A DNA stretch of 64,000 bases from Nocardioides nitrophenolicus (GTDB lineage: Bacteria > Actinomycetota > Actinomycetes > Propionibacteriales > Nocardioidaceae). The position numbers and the translations under genes are program-made. The notes under the pieces were generated by a model. That model saw nothing but the letters and a program-made list of their open reading frames with translations, had not been told where the DNA came from and did not search any database. The stretch lies in the NCBI RefSeq assembly GCF_016907515.1, contig NZ_JAFBBY010000001.1, positions 3,534,001 to 3,598,000 on the forward strand, read 5' to 3'. Of this stretch, positions 50,997 through 59,471 are shown piece by piece; the stretch's first letter is position 1, and each line of letters opens with the position of its first letter.

Positions 50997-51048
50997 AAAG
51001 ATGGCCTGAACCACTTGCTGTCGGCGTGACGCGCGTCATAAGGTTCAA

Positions 51049-51063
51049 CTGAACCAACTTCAA
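51049..51063. promoter_or_regulatory. island operator site I, CTGAACCAACTTCAA
   Basis: Exact fit to the pattern; 34 bases before the ATG of the substrate-binding lipoprotein gene. A second palindrome GGTTCA-AC-TGAACC at 51043-51056 overlaps it. Confidence 0.75.
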
Positions 51064-51097
51064 TTTAGCGGCTCGCCGCACGTACCAAGGAGTGTTC

Positions 51098-52150
51098 ATG
51101 AGAATGAAGCGACTGGCCGCGACCATGGCCGGCGGTCTTCTCTCCGTTGCCGCCCTCGCCGGATGCGGCAGTGACTCGGGCGGTGGAGAGGTTGCCGGCA
51201 GCTGGGACGAGATCCTGACGGCGGCCGACAAGGAGGGCGAGGTGGTCATCTACGGCACCGTCGCCCCGGACAACCTCGAGCTGCTCAAGAAGGCGTTCGA
51301 GAAGAAGTACCCCAAGATCAAGCTCACCTACGTCCGTGGCACCGACGCAGACCTGCTGCCCAAGGTCGAGATCGAGAACCAGACCGGCCGGGGCACCGCC
51401 GACGTGCACATGACGACGGACGCGGGGTGGATCGACCGGAATCTCGACACCGACTCCTCCGTCGACATCGTCGGGCCCTCGTTCGACGACGAGGCCTACG
51501 ACAAGGCCAAGAGCGTCATCGACGACAAGTGGTTCCTGACCAGTGCGACGGTGTTCGGCATGGCCTGGAACACCGACAAGCTGCCCACGGGGATCAAGAC
51601 CCCCGCGGACGTGCTCGACCCTGCCCTCGCGGGCGGCAAGATCGGCGTCACGAACCCGTCCGGGATCCCGACGTACGTCGACATGTACCGCCAGATCAAC
51701 GACGACTGGGGTCCCGGCTTCGTCGACAAGCTGGCGGCCCAGAAGCCGCGGGTCTACGACAGCGCGGTCGCCGTCGGCCAGGCCATCGCGTCCGGTGAGA
51801 TCTGGGCGTCGCCGACGATCGGCAGCACCATCTTGACCGAGAAGGCCAATGGCGCGCCCGTGGAGTTCATGATCCCCGAGAAGCCGTTCGGCGTCCCGTG
51901 GTACAGCCACGTGCTGTCGTCCTCGCCGCACCCCAACGCGGCCCAGGTGCTCGCCGACTTCCTGGTCACCCCCGAGGGGCAGGCCGCGATCTCGCACGAC
52001 TTCATCCCCGTCCTGCCCGACATCGAGGGCACCGGAGTGGCCGGGACCGACGTGCTCGCGCAGGAGATCCCGCTCGGCGACCCCGACGAGCTGTCCGGCG
52101 ACTCGGTCGCCGCCTACCAGCAGGAGTGGGAGAAGAAGTTCCTCGGCTGA
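51098..52150 (+). CDS. ABC transporter substrate-binding lipoprotein (Fe3+/AEP/thiamine-type)
   Basis: A 350-residue solute-binding protein. Lipoprotein signal MRMKRLAATMAGGLLSVAALAGC with lipobox LAGC, then EGEVVIYGTVAPDNLELLKKAFEKKYPKIKLTYVRG, the SBP type-2 fold of the Fe(3+)/2-aminoethylphosphonate/thiamine class. ATG at 51098 with AAGGAG upstream; an in-frame GTG at 51092 is inside that site. Because it is under the island operator it probably imports the pathway substrate rather than iron. Confidence 0.92.
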   Translation: MRMKRLAATMAGGLLSVAALAGCGSDSGGGEVAGSWDEILTAADKEGEVVIYGTVAPDNLELLKKAFEKKYPKIKLTYVRGTDADLLPKVEIENQTGRGTADVHMTTDAGWIDRNLDTDSSVDIVGPSFDDEAYDKAKSVIDDKWFLTSATVFGMAWNTDKLPTGIKTPADVLDPALAGGKIGVTNPSGIPTYVDMYRQINDDWGPGFVDKLAAQKPRVYDSAVAVGQAIASGEIWASPTIGSTILTEKANGAPVEFMIPEKPFGVPWYSHVLSSSPHPNAAQVLADFLVTPEGQAAISHDFIPVLPDIEGTGVAGTDVLAQEIPLGDPDELSGDSVAAYQQEWEKKFLG

Positions 52151-52176
52151 GGAACCCCCTCCCCGCTCAAGCCCCA

Positions 52177-52209
52177 CCGTGGTGGCAGGTCGACGACCTG
52201 CCACCACGG
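52177..52209. terminator. perfect 16-bp hairpin between binding-protein and permease genes
   Basis: CCGTGGTGGCAGGTCG, one centre base, and the exact complement, in the 82-base gap of the ABC operon. Hairpins here often raise the amount of binding protein over permease by partial termination or mRNA protection. Confidence 0.7.
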
Positions 52210-52232
52210 CCCGATTCGCAGAGGTGAACGAG

Positions 52233-53927
52233 ATGGCCCCGATCCGGGCAGTCCCCCTGATGGGCGTCGACGCGCGCGTGTGGCGCGGCCGGCTCTTCTA
52301 CGGAGCGATCGTCGCCGCGCTGGCGTACCTGATCGTCGTACCGGTCTGGCGGCTGCAGTCGCTGGCCTTCGACGACGGCGGCGCGGGCTACAAGTCGCAG
52401 TTCGGTCGCTCCGACATCGGCGACACGCTGCGCACCACCGTCGTGCTCGCGCTGGCGTCCCTGGCGATAGCCATGGTGCTCGGCACCCTGCTCGCCTTCG
52501 CGGTCACCCGCCTGCCCCATCGGGCGGGCTTCCTGCGCATCATCCCGGTCCTGCCGATCGTGATGCCCTCGGTGGCGAATGTCGTCGGGTGGGCCTTCCT
52601 GCTCTCGCCGGGGCCGGGCTATCTCAACGCGCTGCTGCGACAGCTGCCGTGGTGGGACCACCTCGACTCCGGACCGGTCAACGTCTACTCATCGACCTGG
52701 ATCATCATCATCACCGGCTTCGGCCTGACCTCGTTCGTCTACCTCTTCGTCAGCGCCGGCATGCAGAACATCAGCTCGGAGCACCTCGAGGCCGCCCAGT
52801 CGAGCGGATCCTCGCAGCTCGGCGTGTTCTTCAAGGTCGTCCTTCCGCTGCTCCGCCCCTCGCTCGTGTACGGCGGCGGCGTCGCCCTCCTGCTCGGGCT
52901 CGGCCAGTTCACCGGTCCGCTGCTGCTCGGCCAGAACGAGGGCATGAAGGTGCTGACGACCGAGATGTACCGGCGCACGTCGGAGTCGCCGGTCAACTAC
53001 GCGGCCGCGGCCGCGGCCGCGTCCCCGCTGGTGATCCTCGGCCTGCTCGTGGTCTTCGGCCAGCGCTTCCTGCTGGGCAACCAGAGCCGCTTCGTCACTC
53101 ACGGCGGCAAGTCCTTCGCCCCGGTCGGCGGTCGCTCCTGGTGGGCGGCGGCCTTCGTGGCGGGCTACGGCCTGGTCGCCCTGGTCCTGCCCCTGCTCGG
53201 CGTGCTGATCGTGTCGCTCTCGCCGTACTGGTCGGAGAACCTGAGCTGGGACCTGTTCACCCTCGACAACTACCGAAAGCTCGTCGACACCCCCGGCATC
53301 ATCGAGTCGGTCACCACCAGCGTCGGCACCTCGCTGGCCGCGGTGGCGGTGTGCGTGCCGGTCGGACTCGCGATCGCGATGCTGGTCGTCCGCAACCAGC
53401 ACCTCAAGGTGATCCGCACGCTCGGCGACGTGATCAGCGCGCTGCCCCTCGGCATCCCGTCGGTGATCTTCGGCGTCGGCTTCCTGCTGACCTACACTCA
53501 GCCGCCGTTCATCCTCTACGGCACCAAATGGGTGATCATCCTGGTCTACATCGTGCTGATGATCCCGTTCGCGACGCGGATGCAGATGACCGCGCTGATC
53601 TCGATGGGCAACACCTACACCGAGGCGTCGGCCGTCAGCGGCGCCAGCCCGCTGGTGACCTCGCTGCGCGTGACCCTGCCGATGCTGAAGCCTGCGGTGC
53701 TGAGCGCGGTCGCGTTGATGTTCATCCTGCTGACCCACGAGTTCGCCGCGTCCTTGATGGTCCGCTCCGCCACCACCCAGGTGATGGGCACCGTGCTGTA
53801 CGACCACTGGAGCAACGGCTCGTACACGCTCGTCGCGGCGATGGCGATCCTGATGTCGGCCGTGACGACCGCCGGCGTCGCCGTCGCGATGATGGTCGGC
53901 GGCCGCAACGTGCTCGACAACCTCTGA
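52233..53927 (+). CDS. ABC transporter permease, fused two-domain type
   Basis: A 564-residue membrane protein with two permease modules, each with about six hydrophobic helices and a binding-protein-dependent transport loop (EHLEAAQSSGSSQLGVFFKVVLPLLRPSLVYG at about 185-215, and YTEASAVSGASPLVTSLRVTLPMLKPAVL in the second half). The fusion is like FbpB, ThiP or PhnV. ATG at 52233, with GAGG upstream. The ATP-binding gene follows after 40 bases. Confidence 0.93.
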   Translation: MAPIRAVPLMGVDARVWRGRLFYGAIVAALAYLIVVPVWRLQSLAFDDGGAGYKSQFGRSDIGDTLRTTVVLALASLAIAMVLGTLLAFAVTRLPHRAGFLRIIPVLPIVMPSVANVVGWAFLLSPGPGYLNALLRQLPWWDHLDSGPVNVYSSTWIIIITGFGLTSFVYLFVSAGMQNISSEHLEAAQSSGSSQLGVFFKVVLPLLRPSLVYGGGVALLLGLGQFTGPLLLGQNEGMKVLTTEMYRRTSESPVNYAAAAAAASPLVILGLLVVFGQRFLLGNQSRFVTHGGKSFAPVGGRSWWAAAFVAGYGLVALVLPLLGVLIVSLSPYWSENLSWDLFTLDNYRKLVDTPGIIESVTTSVGTSLAAVAVCVPVGLAIAMLVVRNQHLKVIRTLGDVISALPLGIPSVIFGVGFLLTYTQPPFILYGTKWVIILVYIVLMIPFATRMQMTALISMGNTYTEASAVSGASPLVTSLRVTLPMLKPAVLSAVALMFILLTHEFAASLMVRSATTQVMGTVLYDHWSNGSYTLVAAMAILMSAVTTAGVAVAMMVGGRNVLDNL

Positions 53928-53967
53928 TGTCCCCGTCCCAGACCCACCAGAACCACCCGAGAGGTGC

Positions 53968-55098
53968 ATGATGGCCAGCTTCCGGATCTCCGGCCTCACC
54001 AAGTCCTACGGCTCCAATGTCATCGTCGACGACCTCGACCTCGAGATCGAGCAGGGCGAGTTCCTCGTCCTGCTCGGCCCCAGCGGCTGCGGCAAGACCA
54101 CGACCCTGCGCTGCCTCGCCGGCCTGGAGACGCCGGAGCGCGGTCGCATCGAGTTCAAGGGCCAGCCGGTGTTCGACGCGGACCAGCGGCTCAACGTGCC
54201 CGCTCACAAGCGCAGCATCGGCATGGTGTTCCAGTCCTACGCCCTGTGGCCGAACATGACGGTGCGCAAGAACATCGCCTATCCGCTCAAGGTGCGGAAG
54301 ATGAAGGAGGCCCTGGCGGCCGGGCGGGTCGAGGACGCGGCGGAGATGGTCCACTGCGGCCACCTTCTCGACCGCTACCCGTCCCAGCTCAGTGGTGGCC
54401 AGCAGCAGCGCATCGCCGTCGCCCGCGGGCTCGCCGCCCAGCCCGACCTGGTGCTCTTCGACGAGCCGCTGAGCAACCTCGACGCGCGGCTGCGCGACCA
54501 GGTCCGCACCGAGATCCACCGGCTGCACGAGAGCCTCGGCTTCGGCGCGGTGTTCGTCACCCACGACCAGTCCGAGGCGTTCGCCCTCGGCGACAAGATC
54601 GCGATCATGCGCGCCGGGCGGATCGAGCAGCTCGGCACGCCCGTCGAGGTCTACAACGCCCCCGCCACCGACTACGTCGCCGAGTTCATCGGGATGTCGA
54701 ACCGGCTCGAGCTCAAGCGGACGGGGGCGGGCTGGCAGACTCGCGAGGGCGTCGCGATCTCGGTCGAGCGCGCGCTGCCCGACGTACCCGCGCTGATCGC
54801 GCGGATCTGGCCCGAGGACGTCCAGCTGCACCGCTCGGAGCAGGAGGCCCCGGCGCACGCCGTGCGGCTCGCCGCCACCCTGCTGGCCTCCGAGTTCGGC
54901 GGGCGCCACTACGACGTCACGGTCGCCGCGGGCAGCGAGGAGTTCCGGCTGCGTGCCGACGCCGCCACCCACGGCACCTGGCTGCGGGCTGCCCGTGACG
55001 GCGAGCCCGTGGTCATCAGCTTCCAGCCGGATGCGATGCACGTCTTCGCCGACGGCGGTACGACGGAGCCCACCCCCGAGCTGGTCGCGACGCCGTGA
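53968..55098 (+). CDS. ABC transporter ATP-binding protein
   Basis: A 376-residue ATPase: Walker A LLGPSGCGKTTTLRCLAGL, Q-loop MVFQSYALWPNMTV, signature LSGGQQQRIAVARGL, Walker B LVLFDEPLSNLDA, H-loop VFVTHDQSEA, and a C-terminal TOBE-like domain (GMSNRLELKRTGAG...). ATG at 53968 or the adjacent one at 53971. GTGA overlap with the DUF1254 gene. Confidence 0.95.
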   Translation: MMASFRISGLTKSYGSNVIVDDLDLEIEQGEFLVLLGPSGCGKTTTLRCLAGLETPERGRIEFKGQPVFDADQRLNVPAHKRSIGMVFQSYALWPNMTVRKNIAYPLKVRKMKEALAAGRVEDAAEMVHCGHLLDRYPSQLSGGQQQRIAVARGLAAQPDLVLFDEPLSNLDARLRDQVRTEIHRLHESLGFGAVFVTHDQSEAFALGDKIAIMRAGRIEQLGTPVEVYNAPATDYVAEFIGMSNRLELKRTGAGWQTREGVAISVERALPDVPALIARIWPEDVQLHRSEQEAPAHAVRLAATLLASEFGGRHYDVTVAAGSEEFRLRADAATHGTWLRAARDGEPVVISFQPDAMHVFADGGTTEPTPELVATP

Positions 55099-56435
55099 CC
55101 GAGGCGCGCCGCCCCGCGGTGCGCCGGGCCGCGGTGCGCCGGGCCGCCGCGGACCTGCAGGTGTGGGCCTATCCGCTGATCCTCGCGCAGCGGCTGCGGT
55201 TCAACTTCACCCAGCCCGCGGATCCGCTCGCCCCTCGGCCGCCGGTGTCCGCGGGCGCGGCGCTCGGTCGCTTCGGGCATGCCCGACGCTTGGCTGATCC
55301 CGCGCTGCGGGTCGGGGTGGCGCCGAACGTGGACACGCTCTACTCCGTCGCGTGGCTCGACGTACGACGCGGGCCGCACCGCGTCGTCCTGCCCACGGCG
55401 ACCGACCGATATCTCAGCCTGCAGGTCGGCAAGGCCGACACCACCAGCCCGGTCGTGATCAGCCGCCGCTCCCATCCCGAGGGCTTCCCCGAGCTCGTCG
55501 TCGAGCGCGGCGCGCCCGGCGTGGTGGCGGACCCGCGCGAGGTGCGGGTGACGACGCGCGACCGCTGGCTGATGCTCGTCGGACGCACGGGCGTCGAGCC
55601 GGAGGACCCGGCGGATCTCGCCGCGGCGCACGCCGTCCAGGACGCGCTGTCGCTCCGTGGCCCGCACCACGAGACGACCGCGGTGGACGGGGAGGCCGAC
55701 GAGGTCGACGTCGCGCTCGCCGCGGTCGAGCGGGACCACGAGATCCTGGATCCCGGCGCGTTCGCGCGGGCGCTGCGCCGCGTCCTCGCGACCGGAGGGG
55801 AGTCCGTCGCCTGGGAGCGCCGCGACGCCCTGCTCGAGGCCGTCCGGCTCGACGAGCTCGCCCGCGACCACGGGGACGAGGAGCTGAGGTCGGCGGTGGC
55901 CGACGGGCTGCGGGACGGCTACGACGCGGTCAGGGCGCACGTCCGCGCGCTCGGCGGCGCGGTGGCCGGCTGGGCCCTGAACGAGAAGGTGGCGTCGTTC
56001 GGCGAGGACCACCTGAGCCGCGCTGCGGTCGCGCACTCCCAGATCTACGTCAACCCGCCCGAGGAGGCGAGCTACCCGGTCTGCGAGGTCGATGCCGAGG
56101 GCCGGGCGCTCGACGGCCGCGACGCCGACTACCGGATCGCCTTCGCGCCCGGGACGCCGCCGGTGCGCGGCTTCTGGTCGCTGACGATGTACCGCGGCGT
56201 CGGCAACCTGGTCGCGAACGAGCTCGGCCGCTACGCGATCGGGGACCGGACCCGTGGCCTCGAGCGGTCGGCGGACGGCTCGCTGGAGATCGACATCAGC
56301 GCCCGGCGCCCCGACCGGGGCGCGGCCAACTGGCTGCCCGCGCCGCGGGGACCCTTCCGTCTCATGCTCCGCCTGTACTGGCCGTGCGACCCGTCCTGGC
56401 AGCCGCCACCCGTGATCCGGAGGATGACCCGATGA
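55095..56435 (+). CDS. DUF1254/DUF1214-family protein
   Basis: A 446-residue protein: WAYPLILAQRLRFNFTQ, GVAPNVDTLYSVAWLDVRRGPHRVVLP (N-terminal DUF1254 part) and FWSLTMYRGVGNLVANELGRYAIGDRTRG...NWLPAPRGPFRLMLRLYWP (DUF1214 part). Function unknown; the family sometimes accompanies oxidative catabolism. No signal peptide seen, so unlike some members it may be cytoplasmic. GTGA overlap with the ABC ATPase and ATGA overlap with a second copy suggest it works with the transporter. Confidence 0.88.
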   Translation: MTEARRPAVRRAAVRRAAADLQVWAYPLILAQRLRFNFTQPADPLAPRPPVSAGAALGRFGHARRLADPALRVGVAPNVDTLYSVAWLDVRRGPHRVVLPTATDRYLSLQVGKADTTSPVVISRRSHPEGFPELVVERGAPGVVADPREVRVTTRDRWLMLVGRTGVEPEDPADLAAAHAVQDALSLRGPHHETTAVDGEADEVDVALAAVERDHEILDPGAFARALRRVLATGGESVAWERRDALLEAVRLDELARDHGDEELRSAVADGLRDGYDAVRAHVRALGGAVAGWALNEKVASFGEDHLSRAAVAHSQIYVNPPEEASYPVCEVDAEGRALDGRDADYRIAFAPGTPPVRGFWSLTMYRGVGNLVANELGRYAIGDRTRGLERSADGSLEIDISARRPDRGAANWLPAPRGPFRLMLRLYWPCDPSWQPPPVIRRMTR

Positions 56436-57796
56436 GCTATGTCGCGCTGGACCTCGGCTCCGCGGACCAGATCCAGGCGTCCCGGCGACCCGACCTGGTC
56501 CCCCGGGACCCGGCCGCCCGGCGTACGCTCGCGCGGCAGGTCGCCTTCGACGCCGTGGTCTACGGGCTCACGCCCGCCTTCGAGTACGCGCAGCTGTGCC
56601 GGCAGCACGCCGAGGACGGCCGGGCCTTCGGCCGGTTCGTCCATGAGCGCCGCCTGGCCGCGCCGGGCTTCGCCGTGTTCCGGGCGCCCAATGTCGACAC
56701 CCTCTACTCCACGGCCTGGCTGGACCTCCGCGAGGGGCCGGCGGTGATCGAGCTGCCGGACTTCGGGGAGCGCTACTTCACGCTGCACCTGCTCGACTTC
56801 TTCGGCAACGGAGCCAACCTCAGCCGTCGGACGATCGGAACGGCGCGCGAGATCTGGCTGGTCGCCCCCGGTGACGAGGTCCGGGTCCCGGCCGGCGCGG
56901 CCCGGATCGCCGCGGCCGCGCGGGTGGTCTGGGTGCTGATGCGGATCCAGGTGAGCGGCGACGAGCCGGAGGTGCACGCGCTCCAGGACGCCGTCGTGCT
57001 GCGCGCGCCGAGCCTCGGCGCGGAGCCGCGCCCGGCGGACCGGGGGAGGGGCTTCGGCCCGCGGGTCGACCCGACCGAGGTGGAGACCTCCTGGGCGGCC
57101 TTCCTGCGGGCGATGGACGGCGCGCTGCGGCTCGGCGGCGTCCCCGACATGGAGCAGGCGTTGGTGAGCCGGTTCGGCCTGCTGGGCCTCGCGGGCGAGG
57201 CGCCGGTCGATCCGGACCGGCTCGACGCCGCCATCCAGGAGGGCGCCGCCCAGGGCTTCGCGGACGCGATGGGCGTGCTGGACGCCTGCCGGCCCCAGCT
57301 CGGGGAGCGCGTGGCCACCGGCTGGACCAAGGTGTGCGACAAGGGCGCGCACGGCGTCAACTACCTGAGCCGGTCGGTGATGAACCTCGTCGGACTCGCC
57401 GCCAACGTGGTCGAGGAGAACACCTCCTACAACACCTACGTCGACGTCGACGGCGTCTTCCTCGACGGGGCCACCTCCGACTACCTGCTGCGCCTGGACC
57501 GACAGCCTCCCGCCCGCGCGTTCTGGAGCGTGACCATGTACGACGGCGAGGGCCTCCTCGTCGCGAACCCGATCGACCGCTACGCGGTGGGCAGCGCGAC
57601 GCCCGGGCTCGTGGTCGACCCCGACGGCGGGGTGAGCATCGCCATCAGCCCGGACCGGCCGGCCGAGGGGAACTGGCTGCCGGCGCCTCGGGGCCGGTTC
57701 TTCCTGGCCCTGCGCATGTACGAGCCGCTGCCCGAGGCGCTCGACGGCGTCTGGACGCCGGGTGCGGTCCAGCGCAGGGATGCCGTCAGCCGGTGA
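56432..57796 (+). CDS. DUF1254/DUF1214-family protein, second copy
   Basis: A 454-residue paralogue of the previous gene: VYGLTPAFEYAQLCRQHA, FRAPNVDTLYSTAWLDLREGPAVIELP, FWSVTMYDGEGLLVANPIDRYAVGS and NWLPAPRGRFFLALRMYEPLPEALDG. The cores align but overall similarity is modest, so this is not a recent duplication. Its last 11 bases overlap the end of the DUF202 gene on the other strand. Confidence 0.88.
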   Translation: MSYVALDLGSADQIQASRRPDLVPRDPAARRTLARQVAFDAVVYGLTPAFEYAQLCRQHAEDGRAFGRFVHERRLAAPGFAVFRAPNVDTLYSTAWLDLREGPAVIELPDFGERYFTLHLLDFFGNGANLSRRTIGTAREIWLVAPGDEVRVPAGAARIAAAARVVWVLMRIQVSGDEPEVHALQDAVVLRAPSLGAEPRPADRGRGFGPRVDPTEVETSWAAFLRAMDGALRLGGVPDMEQALVSRFGLLGLAGEAPVDPDRLDAAIQEGAAQGFADAMGVLDACRPQLGERVATGWTKVCDKGAHGVNYLSRSVMNLVGLAANVVEENTSYNTYVDVDGVFLDGATSDYLLRLDRQPPARAFWSVTMYDGEGLLVANPIDRYAVGSATPGLVVDPDGGVSIAISPDRPAEGNWLPAPRGRFFLALRMYEPLPEALDGVWTPGAVQRRDAVSR

Positions 57797-58058
57797 GGAT
57801 CCCGGCGAGCGCGCCGAGGGCGACGCTCAGGGCGAGGCCGGTGAGGATCGCGAGCTGAACGCCGCCCCGGTCGCGCAGCCGCGGCAGGAGCGCCGTCACG
57901 ACGGCGATCGCGGCGACGGCCAGGAGTGCGAGTGCCACGCCGGTCGGGGTCGGGGTGAGATGGACCAACGCGAGCGCCGCGACCGCGGTGCTGAGCGTCG
58001 TCCTGCGGTGGGCGAGCCGGGTCCGCTCGGCCTGGAGTCCGGGGTCAGGCTCAGCCAC
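57786..58058 (-). CDS. small DUF202-like membrane protein
   Basis: A 90-residue protein with three hydrophobic helices: ERTRLAHRRTTLSTAVAALALVHL, GVALALLAVAAIAVVTALLPRL and LAILTGLALSVALGALAGIL. The RTxLAxxRT pattern fits the DUF202/YidH group. GTG start at 58058 overlaps the stop of the preceding DUF202 gene by 8 bases. Function unknown. Confidence 0.75.
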   Translation of the reverse strand: MAEPDPGLQAERTRLAHRRTTLSTAVAALALVHLTPTPTGVALALLAVAAIAVVTALLPRLRDRGGVQLAILTGLALSVALGALAGILTG

Positions 58059-58455
58059 GGGTGAGAACCAGCGCGGCGACCGCGCTCGCCACCACGAGCA
58101 GCGCCCCACAGGCCACTGCGCCGACGCCGAAGCCGGGCAGCGGCTCACCGCGTCGGATCGCCCGCTCGCTCGCGCGCCAGCGCAGCCAGGCCGCGACCGT
58201 TCCCGCGGCGCCCAGCGCGACCAGCGCCGCGGTCAGCGTCCGGACGCCCGGTCGGGGGTCGTCGCCCGCGAAGGTGTCGAGGGCGACCGCCCCCGCGACC
58301 AGCGCCATCGAGGTGCGCAGCCAGGCCAGGAAGGTCCGCTCGTTGGCGAGGGAGAACCGGTAGTCAGGCTCGGCGCCGGTCCCGTAGACGCCGGCGGGCC
58401 AGCGGGCCCGAGCGCCGGGATGGTCCGGATGGTGCGCGCCGGGCACCGTCGTCAC
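58051..58455 (-). CDS. YidH-like DUF202 membrane protein
   Basis: A 134-residue protein: RFSLANERTFLAWLRTSMALVAGAVALDTF is the DUF202 signature, followed by two more helices (LTAALVALGAAGTVAAWLRW, AVACGALLVVASAVAALVL). GTG start at 58455 overlaps the alcohol dehydrogenase stop (GTGA). Function unknown; why it sits in the island is unclear. Confidence 0.82.
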   Translation of the reverse strand: MTTVPGAHHPDHPGARARWPAGVYGTGAEPDYRFSLANERTFLAWLRTSMALVAGAVALDTFAGDDPRPGVRTLTAALVALGAAGTVAAWLRWRASERAIRRGEPLPGFGVGAVACGALLVVASAVAALVLTRG

Positions 58456-59417
58456 CGTCCCCGCAGGTCGGCGACCAGGCGGCCGCGGACGTCGCCGGCG
58501 CGCAGCCGCTCGATCCCGGCGGGAATGCCGGCGAAGTCGATCCGCTCCAGGACCGGGGTCAGGACGCCCTCCGCGAGATGCCGGTAGACCGCCTCGACAT
58601 CGGCCCGGGTGCCGCCCGAGGAGCCGTGGATGCGGGCCTTCTGGTGCACCACGTCGGCCGTGGTCAGCGTCGTGAGCGTCGCGCCGAGGCCGACCAGGAC
58701 GACGTCCCCGCCGACCTTGATGGCGTGCACCGCGGCCTCGGTGGTCGTGCCGAAGCCGGCGAAGTCGATGACGGCGTCCAGGCCGAGACCGCGCAGGTCC
58801 TCGGCGGCGGGATAGGTCGCGGCCAGGCCCCACGACGCCGCCAGCTCCAGAGCTGCGGGACTGCTGTCGGCGGCATGGACCTCGGCGCCGAGGTGGACGG
58901 CGAGCTGGGCGCCGAGCTGGCCCAGGCCACCGAGCCCGATGATGCCGACCCGCATGCCGCGACGTACGCCGGCGACCACCGCGACCGCGTGGTGGGAGGT
59001 CATCCCGGCGTCGGTCCCGACGGCGGCGAGCTCGTCGGACAGCCCGTCCGGGACCGCGACGAGATCGACGGCCGGAGCGACGTGGAAGGCGGCGTAGCCG
59101 CCGTCGCGGCCGTAGCCGGGGACCGTCCTGCCGAGCGGGTGGACGCCGACCCGGTCGCCCGGTGTCCAGTCCCGGACGTCCTGGCCGACGAGGACCACCT
59201 CGCCGGCGATCTCGTGGCCGAGGGTGATCGGGTTGCGCGTGATGTTCTCGGCCCAGGACGGCTCGTCCAGCTCGCCGACGTCGGAGTGGCACAGGCCGGC
59301 CGCGCGGACCGCGACCAGGACCTCGTCCGGGCCCGGCCGGGGGACCGGCACCTGGTGCAGCCGCAGCGGGCGCCCGGTTCCGGTCCATTGCCATGCCGAC
59401 ATCTGCTCAGGGGGCAT
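58452..59417 (-). CDS. alcohol dehydrogenase, medium-chain
   Basis: A 321-residue MDR: Cys43 in GLCHSDVGEL and His68 in ITLGHEIAGE bind the catalytic zinc; the structural-zinc Cys cluster is missing (HPLGRTVPGYGRDGG). Rossmann loop VGIIGLGGLGQLGAQLA. ATG at 59417; operator J begins three bases upstream. Cotranscribed with two DUF202-like membrane genes by GTGA overlap. Confidence 0.92.
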   Translation of the reverse strand: MPPEQMSAWQWTGTGRPLRLHQVPVPRPGPDEVLVAVRAAGLCHSDVGELDEPSWAENITRNPITLGHEIAGEVVLVGQDVRDWTPGDRVGVHPLGRTVPGYGRDGGYAAFHVAPAVDLVAVPDGLSDELAAVGTDAGMTSHHAVAVVAGVRRGMRVGIIGLGGLGQLGAQLAVHLGAEVHAADSSPAALELAASWGLAATYPAAEDLRGLGLDAVIDFAGFGTTTEAAVHAIKVGGDVVLVGLGATLTTLTTADVVHQKARIHGSSGGTRADVEAVYRHLAEGVLTPVLERIDFAGIPAGIERLRAGDVRGRLVADLRGR

Positions 59418-59420
59418 GAA

Positions 59421-59435
59421 CTGAAGTTAGTTCAG
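59421..59435. promoter_or_regulatory. island operator site J, CTGAAGTTAGTTCAG
   Basis: Exact match with perfect 5-base arms, three bases from the minus-strand alcohol dehydrogenase start and 36 bases before the plus-strand dehydrogenase start; it probably controls both. Confidence 0.8.
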
Positions 59436-59471
59436 GTAGGGTGGCCCTGTCCAGCACCGAGGAGGCGCACC

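Noticed and set aside
51005..51019. A further operator site CTGAACCACTTGC near 51006
   Set aside because: Only the left half fits; the right half does not, and sites H and I already flank it.
51098..55098. Iron(III) ABC importer controlled by IdeR
   Set aside because: The family resemblance to iron transporters exists, but the visible control site is the island operator and no IdeR-like box was noticed upstream.
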